Source: Cudoniella acicularis
Taxonomy: Eukaryota > Ascomycota > Leotiomycetes > Helotiales > Helotiaceae
Direction: 5' to 3'
Assembly: GCA_013054445.1 (NCBI GenBank)
Contig: JAAMPI010000375.1
Span: forward strand, 1-40,868
DNA length: 40,868 nucleotides
A program made the translations under genes and the position numbers. Below, piece by piece: positions 20,647-31,564 of the stretch (position 1 is the stretch's first letter; every line of letters starts with the position of its first letter). Under the pieces are notes generated by a model. The model ran no database searches and was not told the DNA's origin. It worked only from the letters and a program-made list of their open reading frames with translations.

Positions 20647-22288
20647 GCCGAATTGAAGCCAAGCTAACACGCTTCCGTTTCAAAAGTTTGGCATCATTCG
20701 CAAGGCGGAAAGGTAGAAGAGAAGTTGGCGTGCATTCTGCCGCTAACCTCATTAGAGCTAGACTACGCGAAAACTATCAGGTGACCTGCTTTTGACCCCA
20801 GCATTGTTGCAATGTCTGGTTGGAGTTGACGACTTGATTGATTCTAACTGTAGGGAGCAAGCTATTTATGCCTGAATCGCTAACGCTAGCGCGGCATCAC
20901 GTGAGTCCCAAGGGCTCTGAAGCGCTATTTCTAACACGCCCCTCGCTGAGGCAGCCCTTAGACGAACTCCTTGACTATACCACTCCCCTCGAACCAAGCC
21001 TCTACCTTATACTCTCTACCCTACCAAGCTTATAAGCCCGCCCCTCGTTTCTTAGCCTCGTGGCTCGTCTCCCAGATATGCCTGATAGCCTCTGTCCGGT
21101 CGGGCCGTCCGTGGCCATACTATCGTCTCTGCTCCCGAGGAAACCGTATTCGAGCCGGCGCCGCTTCCGCTTGTACTATCGCTGGTTGTGAGCAAAGGCT
21201 TTCACTGAATCGTATGGTCGTATCCGTACTGCCTCTTGACTAACACGCCCCTATCCATCCCATCTAGGCCCTGCCAATTCAGCCCTGACTCTGGCCTACT
21301 GGCTCTGGCTCTTCCTAGCTCTGGCCTCCTGGCTCTGGCCTCCACTAAACCTGGCCCTGCCCCCGATGGAATCCCTTAGGACCTAGGCTCACGGGCCCGC
21401 CTCGTGTCATGAGCATCCAGCTCTTGTCGCAATCGCCGACCGTACCGACTGTTATAACGTAGGGGCTCTCTGCCTGCGAGACACCTACGAGGGAAGCCGC
21501 CAATGTCACAACAGGCAGCGGTGAGCATCCTGCTCGCGCATTTCCGGGCCTATAACCTATTGGATTTGGTCGACTCTAGCTGGTCGGATGAGTGGTATCA
21601 TCAACACAAGCAATAGGAACACAAAGATCGTCCGGAGGGCTCAATTAGGGTAAATCAAGTATATTATCAACTGTATAGAATAAAAGATGAGGTCGTCGGG
21701 CCACATATCTAGACTACAAGCGAGACGTGTCTGAAACACATGCTAGATGCTATAGGAGCCTTAGGCTGCCAGGCATACACTTCAACAAGCATGTTGAAAT
21801 TCCAAGCTCTTCGAGTCAAAAACGAGTGTATTCCGTTAAGGAGAAGATGACTACTATACAGGAAGGGCTTCCAGAGCCTATAATTATGGGCGTGGCACTA
21901 GGCCAAAGCGTACCCTGAAACGGGTCTGCGACCCAAATCACAACACAGCATATAACATAAAGCCAAAACTACTTTAATACTCGGGGTAATAATTACTGCC
22001 AAGACTTCTGGCATTTTCTACGCTAGCAGGGGGCTGTCACTAATGAATATATTATATTTTAATTTTTTGACATCTGCCGGGGCGCAGTCACAAGCCATGC
22101 GAGTTTTGGTGTGGTTCATTCCATAGGATTAAAATCACTCCACGCTATCAGGAGTCGCCACATCGAACAATCTTTAAACGAATGTAGCACAGCACTGGAA
22201 ACGTTCAAATCGTAGCATTCTGACCACCACAATCTTTATATCGACAGCCTTCTTGTGCCTTGCCTTACTTCGGATTCTGCCTCACATA
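20647..22288. other. Spacer, GC-richer in the middle, no recognised gene
   Basis: From 20930 to 21570 the sequence is C-rich and pyrimidine-skewed, with several overlapping open frames of 60-90 codons, none resembling a known protein. 21280-21360 holds a short degenerate repeat of CTGGCTCTGGC/CTCTGGCCTCC. 21600-22080 is more AT-rich. A foreign or transposon origin of the GC-richer block is possible but nothing diagnostic is visible. Confidence 0.4.
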
Positions 22289-24186
22289 ATGCACATAGAC
22301 CACGACGAGCAAGATATAAGCTACCAAAATCCTGGGCAAGATGTCGAGGGTCAACTCTGTCCAGAGCAAGGCTGTGTCAATTGCGAACTACGTTACGCTC
22401 AATCCGCTGCAAGTGTTGGAGGCTCAATAGATCCTGTCGGCCTTGCTGCCTCTATGCTTGCTTTTGGAGGCGTAATCTCAACGGGGGTCTCGACTGTGTC
22501 TGACTTCCGACATGCGGAGAAGAAGAGGCTGAAAGTTCATCGCCAAAAAGAATTGATCAGGATCAATGAAGGTCTACGGAAAACCCTTCCCGCTAACGTT
22601 CAAACTCATCTGCATCAATTAGAGACATCATTTGCAGAGCTAGACAATAATTTACCCTCACAGCCACAAAAGTGGAGGAAACGAGATGGGCTGCAATGGG
22701 CTACAGGCGGCAAGGACAAGATAAAGGCTGAATTAGCTTCTTTTAAAGACATTGAGAGTTCTGCCAGCCTCACTTTGCTAATAAGTATATTTGAAAATCT
22801 GTGAGTGTGTGCGTTTCTTGCTGCAATGTTGACCATCAGCGAGGGGTGTTTATACTGATATTCTCTAAGGCGTAGCTTAGAAAGCCAGACCTCCGCACTG
22901 AATGCCCGTTTACAGCAGCAGCTCGAAGTTCAGAGCCAACAATTGGAGCTCCTAGAGTCATATACCCAAGCGGTAATTCTTCATGGGAATTGCCTACATC
23001 CCGAGAGGCGACGACCCAATTATGTAGCTACCATGACTTCCCCCTGGACTTGGCTGTTATACTTGGGAGTGACCATGAAGCTCATCTACTTAAATTGTGA
23101 CGGCAAGAAGAAATCTACCCTTTCGATTCGGTGGCCTTTATTTGCAACCATGCTTCTCGTTTGGCGTGTGAATATTTCCCTGAATTGGCACAGGCAATAT
23201 TACTTCTCTTTAAAGGCACTGAGAATAATCCCGGAAAATGCCTTGGTTATCCAAGCGTGCAAGGAGAACAATATGAGGCTCATACGACAACTGTTTTCAG
23301 ACTCTGAGGCGCATGTAAATGACATCACCTCAAACAACCTGACTCTTCTCTTCGTATGTTGGCCCCCAAATCCCAAAAGAAAAAACCTTGAAACCCTCTA
23401 ACGAAGCCTTAGTTTGCAATCCGGGCTGGAAATTATGACATTGTGAAATTTCTTCTTGAAAAGGGCGCTGATTCAAATCAAACTTTTGGGGCCAGGGAAA
23501 CATCTCCCCTGAACGACGCCTTCTGGAAAGGCGACCCAAAAATCATCCGCCTATTGCTCTCCCACAAAGCCGACATTGAGTACGTGAATAATCGAACATG
23601 GACAAGCATCACCTACCTTTGGGATCCCGTTCGTCCAAACCATACGAAAACTACCGAGATCCTGGAAATTTGCGCTGTCGCCGAATTCGACAGTTGGAAT
23701 TACAGCGATGCTGCTGGATGGACTCCTTTCCACCGAGCTGCCGCCTTCGGCGACGCCGCTCATCTTGAGAAATTATCGAATCTTGAAGTTATTGATCGAC
23801 GTAACATGCCCTTGACCTTGTGCAAGTGGACCCCTATCCAAACCGCAGCTCGGTTTGGGAACATTTCTACTTTCGAATACCTATCTCGAGATGTACCAAC
23901 CTCAACCCTGCGTCGAATGAGAGATCGAAGAGGATGGAGTCTCTTACATCTGGCTGCTGAAAGCGGTTCCGAAAAGATGCTTTGCTGTCTGCTGAGCCTT
24001 GGTCTGGTCCCAAATGCCACTTCGGTCCCCACTACATATATGGTGCCCGAAGAGATGGATGACCAATCCTTAACACCGCGGATGATTGCCGAGTATTATG
24101 GACACAACAGTATTTATGATAGTGCTCTCATGGCCGCGGAGGTCTCGGATTGTGTTGAAAATCTTTCGGTAGTAGACGACACGTGA
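22289..24186 (+). CDS. Ankyrin-repeat protein with fungal STAND-type N-terminal domain, probably damaged
   Basis: Model: exons 22289-22800, 22870-23353, 23413-24186, 589 aa; introns of 69 and 59 nt have good ends (GTGAGT...CTAAG; GTATGT, CTAAC, CTTAG). Residues about 48-190 (GSIDPVGLAASMLAFGGVIS ... QWATGGKDKIKAELASFKDI ... SLESQTSALNARL) resemble the N-terminal domain that precedes NACHT or ankyrin parts in fungal STAND proteins. Residues from about 305 on are ankyrin repeats (FAIRAGNYDIVKFLLEKGAD, AGWTPFHRAAAFGD, RGWSLLHLAAESGS). There is no NACHT or P-loop. The middle (about 22990-23230) is suspicious: the spliced frame is Trp-rich and not protein-like, while the frame two bases on reads FPLDLAVILGSDHEAHLLKL and LACEYFPELAQAILLLF with a single TGA (23098-23100). 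So one indel before and one after, or an unseen intron, may have broken the gene. Outer exons are sound. Confidence 0.65.
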
Positions 24187-24489
24187 AGTTCCACTTCACC
24201 TCCCTCAATTCTATACACATCGACAATATCCGTGAAATCAATGTAGCAGCGTGCCGAAGCATAGTAGCAGTCAATAATAACTTGCGCCGATGCAGAAGGG
24301 GATACACTTTCGTTTTCACCTTTTTTTTACTTCTTAAAGAGAGCGGTATTTTCGTCTAAGGGTAGCGCCGTATGTAAATACCTCCTTGCCACTACGAACT
24401 TTTTAACCTGTCCAAAAGGCGTTCTGCCACAAATCGTCTAATTTATCTTAAATGTCTTCTTGTCTAAAGCTTTATCTTTACGTCAAATA
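24187..24489. other. 3' spacer after the ankyrin gene
   Basis: Holds the presumed 3' UTR of the ankyrin gene and reaches the target duplication of the solo LTR. No gene or repeat seen apart from a short T-run near 24320. Confidence 0.4.
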
Positions 24490-24713
24490 TGTTACAGCTC
24501 TGCAAAGGAACTAGGGCCCTGACATCACGTGGGGACGTATTTGCAAGAAGGTGCTGTATTACGAAGAAACTAAGCTAAGGAGAGAAGAAGAGAGGTGGCC
24601 CTGAAGGGGCCTATATATATATACAGGAGGTGAGTGCTGGCACGGATCAGGACACGTGACAAGGCAAGGGGACGCGTCAAGTAAGGGGGACGCGTCAGAC
24701 CAGGTCTGTGACA
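24490..24713 (-). repeat. Solo LTR (224 bp) with 5-bp target duplication
   Basis: On the plus strand it runs TGTTACAGCTC...GGTCTGTGACA and is flanked by AAATA on both sides (24485-24489, 24714-24718). It is the inverse-orientation relative of the solo LTR at 4739-4954, with high similarity over the whole length, including the CACGTG, TATATA, GGCCCCTTCAGGGCC hairpin and two ACGCGT sites. Here the ACGCGT repeat unit is slightly expanded (two GGGGACGCGTCA blocks). No internal region adjoins, so it is a recombination scar. Confidence 0.92.
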
Positions 24714-24743
24714 AAATACGTCAAATACCACTCCAACAAAATT

Positions 24744-24854
24744 TAATTCCCAAGATACCCTCTATATACTATTTACATACCCTTTTATCTGCTATCAACT
24801 TAGCTTGAATGGTCCGCCTTTAAACCTAAGAGATCTTAGTTCAAAAGTCAGAAC
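24744..24854 (+). repeat. 111-bp dispersed repeat, copy 2
   Basis: Ungapped match to 16728-16838 with about 10 differences, mostly transitions. It begins 26 bp after the target duplication of the solo LTR, so the retrotransposon may have inserted next to an older repeat. Confidence 0.75.
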
Positions 24855-26551
24855 CCTACTCAGCATTAACCCCTATTATTCTCTCTTTGATTGGCTTTGT
24901 TCGTAAAGGACAAAGGCCCTAGCTAAGATCTAGGTAGCAATTAGGTTAATTAGAATTAATTAATTTATAGATTGATTAATTGATTTAATTATATTTTATA
25001 TCCCTAGTTGAAATATACTACTAATATACTACCTGGACTACACTTTATCAGTGAACTATAAGGATATTCTCTCATGTAGTATACTTAGCACGTGTCTCTT
25101 GCTTTGCTACAGCTTAGAGGTAGAGATAGCTACAAGTTCATCGCGGTACAATTAATTATAGTGCAATTAGTCGTGTTAGAATTGACTATAGTGCATGGGA
25201 TCATCGTGCATTAGACCGTGGTATAATTAATAGTAGCGGTGAAAGGCTAAGCGTACAGCCTTAAAATTACAACTATTCCCACTTTTGCGCGATAATAGCG
25301 CTCAGCTCGGCCTCGGAACAAACTATCTATCGTGTGTATCTCTCTAGCTCCCTAATAAAATGTAGGTTACAAGCCTGGTCGGGTAAGTCTGTAGAATTCG
25401 GGGTATTTTACTAGTAAATCGAAAATCGAAAATCGAAATTTTTAAAAAGGTAGTTAATAGATAGTACCTTCGCCTTCCAAAAGTCACGGCTGTTTAGATT
25501 ATAAGCTATAATTATTTATAGCTATTTTATAACTTTGAAGTGATGGCGATAAGTCTAGTTTTTAGAAGCCTGAAGGTGGGGCTATGAAGCCTGGAAATCG
25601 CTTGAAATACTCTGGATTCTACAGACTTAGCCGACCAGGCGCGTTAGGTGGTATATTAGTGGCATTTGAAGATATGTTAGTACTAGTAAGTAGTATATCT
25701 TAAAGGCTAACTATTCGAGCTAAGTAAGTAGTATATAAAGAGTATCTTAGGTATTACAAAGATATTGTGCAGTATTTAAGATATTTAATATCATCTTTAA
25801 ATAAAATCTGGCTTCTAACAAAGAAGAGGTAAATATACGATATAAACTAGCAGTGCAGTAACAATGAAATACAAGCCAACGTATAACGCCAAGCCAGTTA
25901 CTTTACTTAAATATAACCAATTCAAAGCCACTCGGGAGCTTCTACATGATTCGCCCTGCTTTACTCATATCAGACCTAGAAAAGGCCACACGGATATCAA
26001 GGTTTATTCTACAGTCCTTAAGCGCCTTGAGGGCACAGCGGTCTTCTCTTTCCTCGTGACAGATTATCACGTGCGTGGCACGCTAGTCTCTGTTGCTAAG
26101 CGAGGCTGCCTATATAAGCCCCCCCCCCCCCCTATCCTTCCACAATAGACATATTCCAGCCTACATAGCCAGCTTCTTATCCACTTCCTTTGAAAACTTA
26201 ATAACGGATCCCACATACTCAAGCGACGCAACTACAGTATCACGCCAGTGCGTCTAAAGTTATTATTAATAGGCGCTCTAATTTGTGAAATATACATCAC
26301 GACTAACCTAATAAATTTCTTCCCTAAGTCTCGGAAGGAAGTCATCTGAAGATTCTCAACTCTCAAGTAGCGTAGAATGACCTCAGAAACGCCGATACAA
26401 GTCTTCCCGAATTTCCTTTCCGGAATGCCATATGTTGCGCCAAGCTATTATGCTCATCGCTAAACGAGGGTCTCCCCGCCCTTTCTTCTATCTCTCTCTC
26501 TTCAAACCGTTAGGAGGCGCCTCTTCGCAGTATACATATAAACTCAGGCAA
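24855..26551. other. AT-rich spacer with a TATA box followed by a 14-C tract
   Basis: 24855-25850 is AT-rich, with short direct repeats such as AATTAATTATAGTGCA / AATTGACTATAGTGCA (25150-25195); likely old mobile DNA. At 26111 TATATAAG is followed at once by 14 consecutive C (26119-26132) and then a CA-rich leader-like stretch to about 26200, promoter-like but with no gene behind it. The 94-codon frame at 25864-26148 ends in this C tract and has no family resemblance. Confidence 0.4.
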
Positions 26552-29204
26552 TTACTTACCATGCCAGGCGACAATTTGACGAATCTCAATAACTAGATCT
26601 ACAGCTTCGCGGTCCAGGCCTCCTGTGGCGTCTCTCCTGGACATATCTCTAATAGGGTTATAAGCGCGACTGTCTTCGTATTGCGTCTTCAACGGTTCAT
26701 AAGTCTTATATATACCGTGGAAAAGCTCAAGGAGGTGGCTAAATAGAAGATCGTCTAGCTTGCGACAGGATCCGATCGTTGTTTGAGATGACGGTGTATC
26801 TTCTTCCGCGCCGTTAATGCGCGTATGCATGGCAAATGCATCCATTGCGATCTGGGCCTCTTCAATACACATGCAGAGGATTAAAGAAGTGCAGAAGCAT
26901 GGTGCCCATATGGCTTTATTCCGCGTTTTGAGTTCCTTTTCTAAGTCTTCGAGTAATTCTCGCATTAGTTGTTGGCGCAAATCGTGCATGGCGGACTTGA
27001 TCTGGCGGTTTAGAAGTCTGGATATCATGTTCGATTCGTAAGGTAGCAATGTTGGCTTCCTAGCTTGCTCGCTTACAGTTTTACTTGAGCGTTCAGTGAT
27101 GGTCAGCGTCGTGGCCATGAAATAGTACATGGTGTGAACCATCAGTGCTTTGTCTAATAGAGAGTTCTAGGACTGGTTCAGCAAACGCATAACAACAATA
27201 AAATCCGGACTTACATTCCCTGAGGAGCAAATGGATCTGTGGTAGCGGCGCACAGCTTCTAGTACCAACTTCGATATCTTGTTCGTGCTCTGACTGACTA
27301 GGCTTGAGGATTTTCCAACGCGCCTTGACACAAGGCTGACATGACTCCGACACATCTCTACCAGGTCCGCGCAAGTACCCCGAAAGGCGATAGGCGCGGG
27401 ATACTGGTATTCAAATGATGTCACTCCATCTAACGCATTAGAGGTAATTGTCGGGACCCTTGCTGACTCATGGCTCTTAGGAACAAACTCCGACACGACC
27501 AATTTCATTGGTAGGTATCCGTAGCCACAAGTGAATTCAACCTGCACGTCGATGCCCACAAATCCGAGGCTAAGCTCCCGAGAGAGATTGGCCACCGCCA
27601 CTGGCTGAAGGTGTGATACGAATGGGGCTTTTAAATGTTAGCTAGATGTAAGGAATACGCGTATTAAGGTGGTAGCTCACCAGGGAAGAAAACCCCAGTG
27701 AAGTCATCCAAGTGGGCTCTAGTGCAGATTCTCTTACCCAACGACCGCGAACTCAACCTGCTGCAGCGTTTGCAGGTATCACCTGGAGTGCACTAGTGGT
27801 GCGGTTAGCTGAACATACATACCACTTGAACGCCAATAACACTGCTTCGGCTTACCCGAATCTTCAAGATCGCACACGGAAGACATGCCCTGAGATGCCT
27901 CATGGCCTGAGCATTCTTGGCAGTTTCTGGCTTCAATCGGCCATGGCGACGACCAGTCTTGCGCCGAGACTTGGCGTCTTTAATCGCTTCGTCTGGTTTT
28001 GGCTCGGTTGAAGATAAATGCTGCCATTTTAATGTCGAGGGACGTCTATCCTCTTCTATAACTTCGATTGTCTGGATTGATGCTGCGTTCTCGTTTTCAA
28101 TCGCTCCCTCCGTATGGTGAGGAGAGTGTAAATCTTCGCGGTCATGTAATGTTGTATATGGTACCGAATGCCACGTCAGGGAACAACGTCTGGAGACTGT
28201 AGAAGTGAGTTCCCGGAATGAGCGTGAATCAGTAAATTGGGGCACTTCCATAGGACAGAATTGAAATAATGCCGAATCAGCCGTAGGTGATACATCTATG
28301 ACTAAAGGTGTTGATGTTGCTCCACTCTGATTTTCTAGACAAAAACCCGGGGAATCGTCTAAGCGATCCACTTGAAATTCATTTTCTGTCCATTGATGGC
28401 ATAAATCCTCCGAGATTTCACCAGATTTAGGCGTGTTCAAAACTGAAGCTGTTTGGTCTTGACAACCAGTATATTGGATTAGATCATTACCGAGGCTATT
28501 GGAAGAATCCGGCTCCAGTTGCCCTAGTCAAGCTCAGAAATAGAAGCCTTTCGAGGGAATAAAAGCTTACAAGTGTCAGAGCTGATGTTATGAGAAGTAT
28601 CAGAAGAAAGAAAACCAGCCCATAATGATTCTAGGGAGGTTTTGTTAAAGGGCCCAGTGTTCCCTCTAGGTGGATTCGCGCATCCGAGTTCGCCCCTTGC
28701 TAGATAGACTTCTTCTGCGCTCAAAAGACCGTCGAGAAACAAATCAAGACTGCCATTTCCCGGGTTTTGTAAAATAGGGATGTCCAGTAAGCGGTCTGTC
28801 TTTAGCCGCAAATCGTCGCCTCGGAACAATGGGTTGTCAGGGACTTCTAATGGTGGTTGCTCGTCATTCCTCTGTCTCAAAATCTCGTTCCTAGGCGGTG
28901 CTGCCCCCCGACCTAAGAGGGCTTGGCTATGTTGTAAGTACTCCGAGGAGTGGAAGCTTCGGCTTGAGAGATTGGTGTTCCCAAAATCAGCATTGGATGC
29001 TAAAATACTTCGGGGTTCTGGGTCGCCAGCTGAAGTTGAAAACCCTGCAACGGGATCAGGGTTCACTTCTAGACCCTGCCCAAATTGAAATCGTGAGATC
29101 TGATGGCGTCTTGGAGATTGTCCGCTGCTAGAACTGTAGTCGAGATATTCTTCAAAGGAATAATACTGTGGGGCTCCATACTGGGGCTGGGGTCCGTGCT
29201 GCAT
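26552..29204 (-). CDS. Zn2Cys6-like fungal transcription factor with internal zinc cluster
   Basis: Five exons keep phase throughout: 29204-28571, 28523-27856, 27792-27681, 27627-27215, 27166-26552 (introns 47, 63, 53, 48 nt), 813 aa. Residues 1-400 are low-complexity and rich in Ser, Pro and Gln, as in activation regions. The cluster spans 425-457: CLPC-AILKIR-C-TPGDT-C-KR-C-x12-C, that is C-x2-C-x6-C-x5-C-x2-C-x12-C, a variant of the binuclear Zn2Cys6 DNA-binding motif. The usual proline loop is present, and CTRAHLDDFTGVFFP follows, as in fungal C6 proteins with a central cluster. The remaining part is helical (LLDKALMVHTMYYF, CTSLILCMCIEEA), resembling the regulatory half. An intron lies exactly before the third Cys codon. 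The 3' end at GGTAAGTAA could instead be a donor (GTAAGT) to one more short exon. Target genes cannot be told from sequence; the dioxygenase next to it is the obvious candidate. Confidence 0.83.
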
Positions 29205-30025
29205 GTTAAAGTGGTAAACAAGGTTGTGGGATTACGTGCCTGAGAGCAATAGAAATTTAATATTTTAAGAAAAGACCTTTTTTATCTTTGAAGCATCTCA
29301 GCTCTTTTAAGTTCGTTTTATAAGGCTGTGACAGTAAACTTGCTATCTCATGATATTTGAAAGATAGAGCAGCTTACTGGCTACATTCTCACCGATATCT
29401 CCCGGGAATTAAAGTGCAAGGCTGTGAACGAGGGATAAGTCTGACATCTCACACCCATATAACGCCCGCCTCGTTTGCCCACGGGCTCAATTTCTCACTG
29501 CCTTGCTATGTAGCACAAAGTCCGCCGCCCTGTACCTTCACCGTACGATGAATTCGGATTAGTGCTACGCCCGGTCGTTGACTGACGAAAAAGTAGGTGA
29601 TGATGCCCTTGCGCCTTCTGCGCAGTTGAGCCAGTAATAATGTTCTGAACTTCTAGGCTGGCGTATGAACCTACGCGTCTATTTGTGATTTGAGAAGAGC
29701 TTGAGGCTGCATATTCTGCTGCATAAACACCACTATAAGCGGGCTGCAATTTTGAATTAACGATTTCCTTTTCACCAGGGATGTAATAAACTTGCATTGA
29801 ATTCATTCATAAAGCAAAAGCTACAAAGTAATCAACAAGAATCTGGACCCCATACACCACACTTAACTCTGGACTACCCTAAAACAAACCGCGCTCCAAG
29901 GGACAAAAACAACTGGTATCGAAGCTGTTAAGGAAAAAGTGAAGTCCAACAGAAATAAACCCTTTATCGTAATCAAGTTCCCCACCAATACCTCGCCGTC
30001 ATATGAGAGATACTCTCGTTAAACT
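29205..30025. other. Spacer upstream of the minus-strand regulator
   Basis: Should contain the promoter of the regulator starting at 29204 and the 3' end of the dioxygenase gene. One 103-codon frame is listed separately. Nothing else recognisable. Confidence 0.4.
29495..29806 (-). CDS. Hypothetical protein or upstream exon, unrecognised
   Basis: ATG at 29806 opens 103 codons (MNSMQVYYIPGEKEIVNSKL ... PAYSGVYAAEYAASSSS), Ser- and Ala-rich and disordered-looking, in the same style as the N-terminal region of the two zinc-cluster proteins. No family recognised. A GTACAG near 29541 could be a donor, so it might be a separate non-coding-like leader exon of the neighbouring regulator, although that gene has its own ATG at 29204 with a stop shortly upstream in frame. 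Confidence 0.2.
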   Translation of the reverse strand: MNSMQVYYIPGEKEIVNSKLQPAYSGVYAAEYAASSSSQITNRRVGSYASLEVQNIITGSTAQKAQGHHHLLFRQSTTGRSTNPNSSYGEGTGRRTLCYIARQ

Positions 30026-31564
30026 TTACCCACAGTTTGTCGAGGACTTAAGTTCATGTCCGGGGACGCTATACGGGTCGATATCCCAATGATCCTCAAT
30101 GTCAGGCTGCGGTTTGAACACGAGGTCATGAACTTTCCGCAATCCATCGGGAATTTCCCAAGCCTTTTCAGGATCCCTCAACCACAACCTCAAGAAGTAT
30201 CTTTTAGATTCCTCGCTATCCTCGAAAGCATTTCGCCCATGCAGCAGTGCAAGATTGTTGATGAAACACATGTCGCCGGACAATAGGTTGATTTCCAATC
30301 CATGCTTCTCTGCTGTGAAATGTAGAGCATCAATGGCTTCAGCTTGGGCTTCTGTGAGAGGTTCGAAGTCCAAAGATTGTCGATTTCGAGGAAATTTGTC
30401 GTTGCTAGTTAAAGTTCGACGGGAAAAGTTCAGGATAGGTTTTTGATCATGGTTATAAAGAAGAGCATGGTTCTTTAGGAAGGCATAGCCACCGGAACTG
30501 CCAATGAATAATTCAGTGCTGGTCATGGGTCTCTGCGAAGGACTGCCACAAATGACTCACGTGTTCCATTTGTTCTCCAAGAGTGTACGGAGAATATCCG
30601 GTCGCGTTGCGGCAAGTTCATTGTATATTTTCCAGAACGAAGCTATGCAACTTTTACCGCCTGACATTGCAGAGTTGAGACAATACAATGCTAGTATGTC
30701 CGGAGTTATGTCGTTGTGATAAGGCTAGACAAGGTTAGCTGCGGAAATCCCTTGCTGGTTTTTGATTAAAATATCTACCTGGGCAACATTTGAGAAGAGA
30801 GAGGGGCGATTAGACCTAGGAGTGTCGGAAAGGACAGCATCGGTGATGTGTGCTATGCCATAAACTTAGCAGTCTTCATGCTAATGTGGAATTGTTGGGA
30901 CTTACAAATCATGCTTCCATCATGGCTCTGTCGGCCCCTCTGTTCTGCAACATAGCTCGATATACCCAAGTACAAGATGACGTTCTCTTCACGACTGAAT
31001 TGCGTTGGGTTTAGTCCTCTGAGAACGAAGAAGCCTCGTCCACTGTGAACTTCAAAGCTCAGATTCCGAAGTCTGTGTCCGAGATGTGGAAGTGGAAAGG
31101 TTGTCTTATCGACCTGCGACAGATGTAACTTGAGGGCTGCCATAAAAGATGGTTAGTTAATGGCTAATTTGAAATGAATGGGATGGTCCCAATACTGGAT
31201 TGATAGTCTGCTTACCTTTACAATGCGCCAAGCCTGATTGTATCTCTGAGATGTCCGCATGGGAGAGATTGTAAACCCACTGCTTTCTCGCTTCCAATTC
31301 AGATCCACTCCAGACCATTGGGCCTTGAAGGACCTGCTGCCACCCTTCGGGTAACTTACCCTTCCCTCCACTTTCCTGCAGGCGTTTTGTAGAAGATTGC
31401 AGGCGAGCTTGATACAATTCAAGATTCGGTACATATCCAATTCTCTCGAGGCTAGGGTAAAGCGGGGAATGTTGTGCCGCATCCAGATCGTCTTGGAGTC
31501 CTAGTTTCTCGAACTTCGGACGAGTTGTTGCATTGACTGAAGCTAAAAGCTGTTTTGACGGCAT
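30026..31564 (-). CDS. TauD/TfdA-family Fe(II)/2-oxoglutarate dioxygenase
   Basis: Five exons in continuous phase: 31564-31216, 31136-30906, 30852-30779, 30724-30561, 30497-30026 (introns 79, 53, 54, 63 nt), 429 aa. The fold is that of fungal TauD/TfdA oxygenases. GFFVLRGLNPTQFSREENVI and LGISSYVAEQRGRQ lie at about 150-190. The iron ligands are H221 and D223 in PYHNDI, right after an intron, and H359 in LALLHGRNAF; R376 in FLRLWLRD is the likely 2-oxoglutarate-binding Arg. SGGKSCIASFWKIYNELA and LTEAQAEAIDALHF are also typical. The enzyme should hydroxylate or cleave a small substrate while turning 2-oxoglutarate into succinate and CO2; the substrate is unknown. No signal peptide. All catalytic residues are present, so it is probably active. 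It stands tail-to-head with the regulator to its left and may be controlled by one of the two zinc-cluster proteins. Confidence 0.87.

Noticed and set aside
25864..26148. 94-codon frame ending in poly-proline
   Set aside because: The proline run comes from a 14-C homopolymer and the rest resembles nothing; no introns or neighbours support it.
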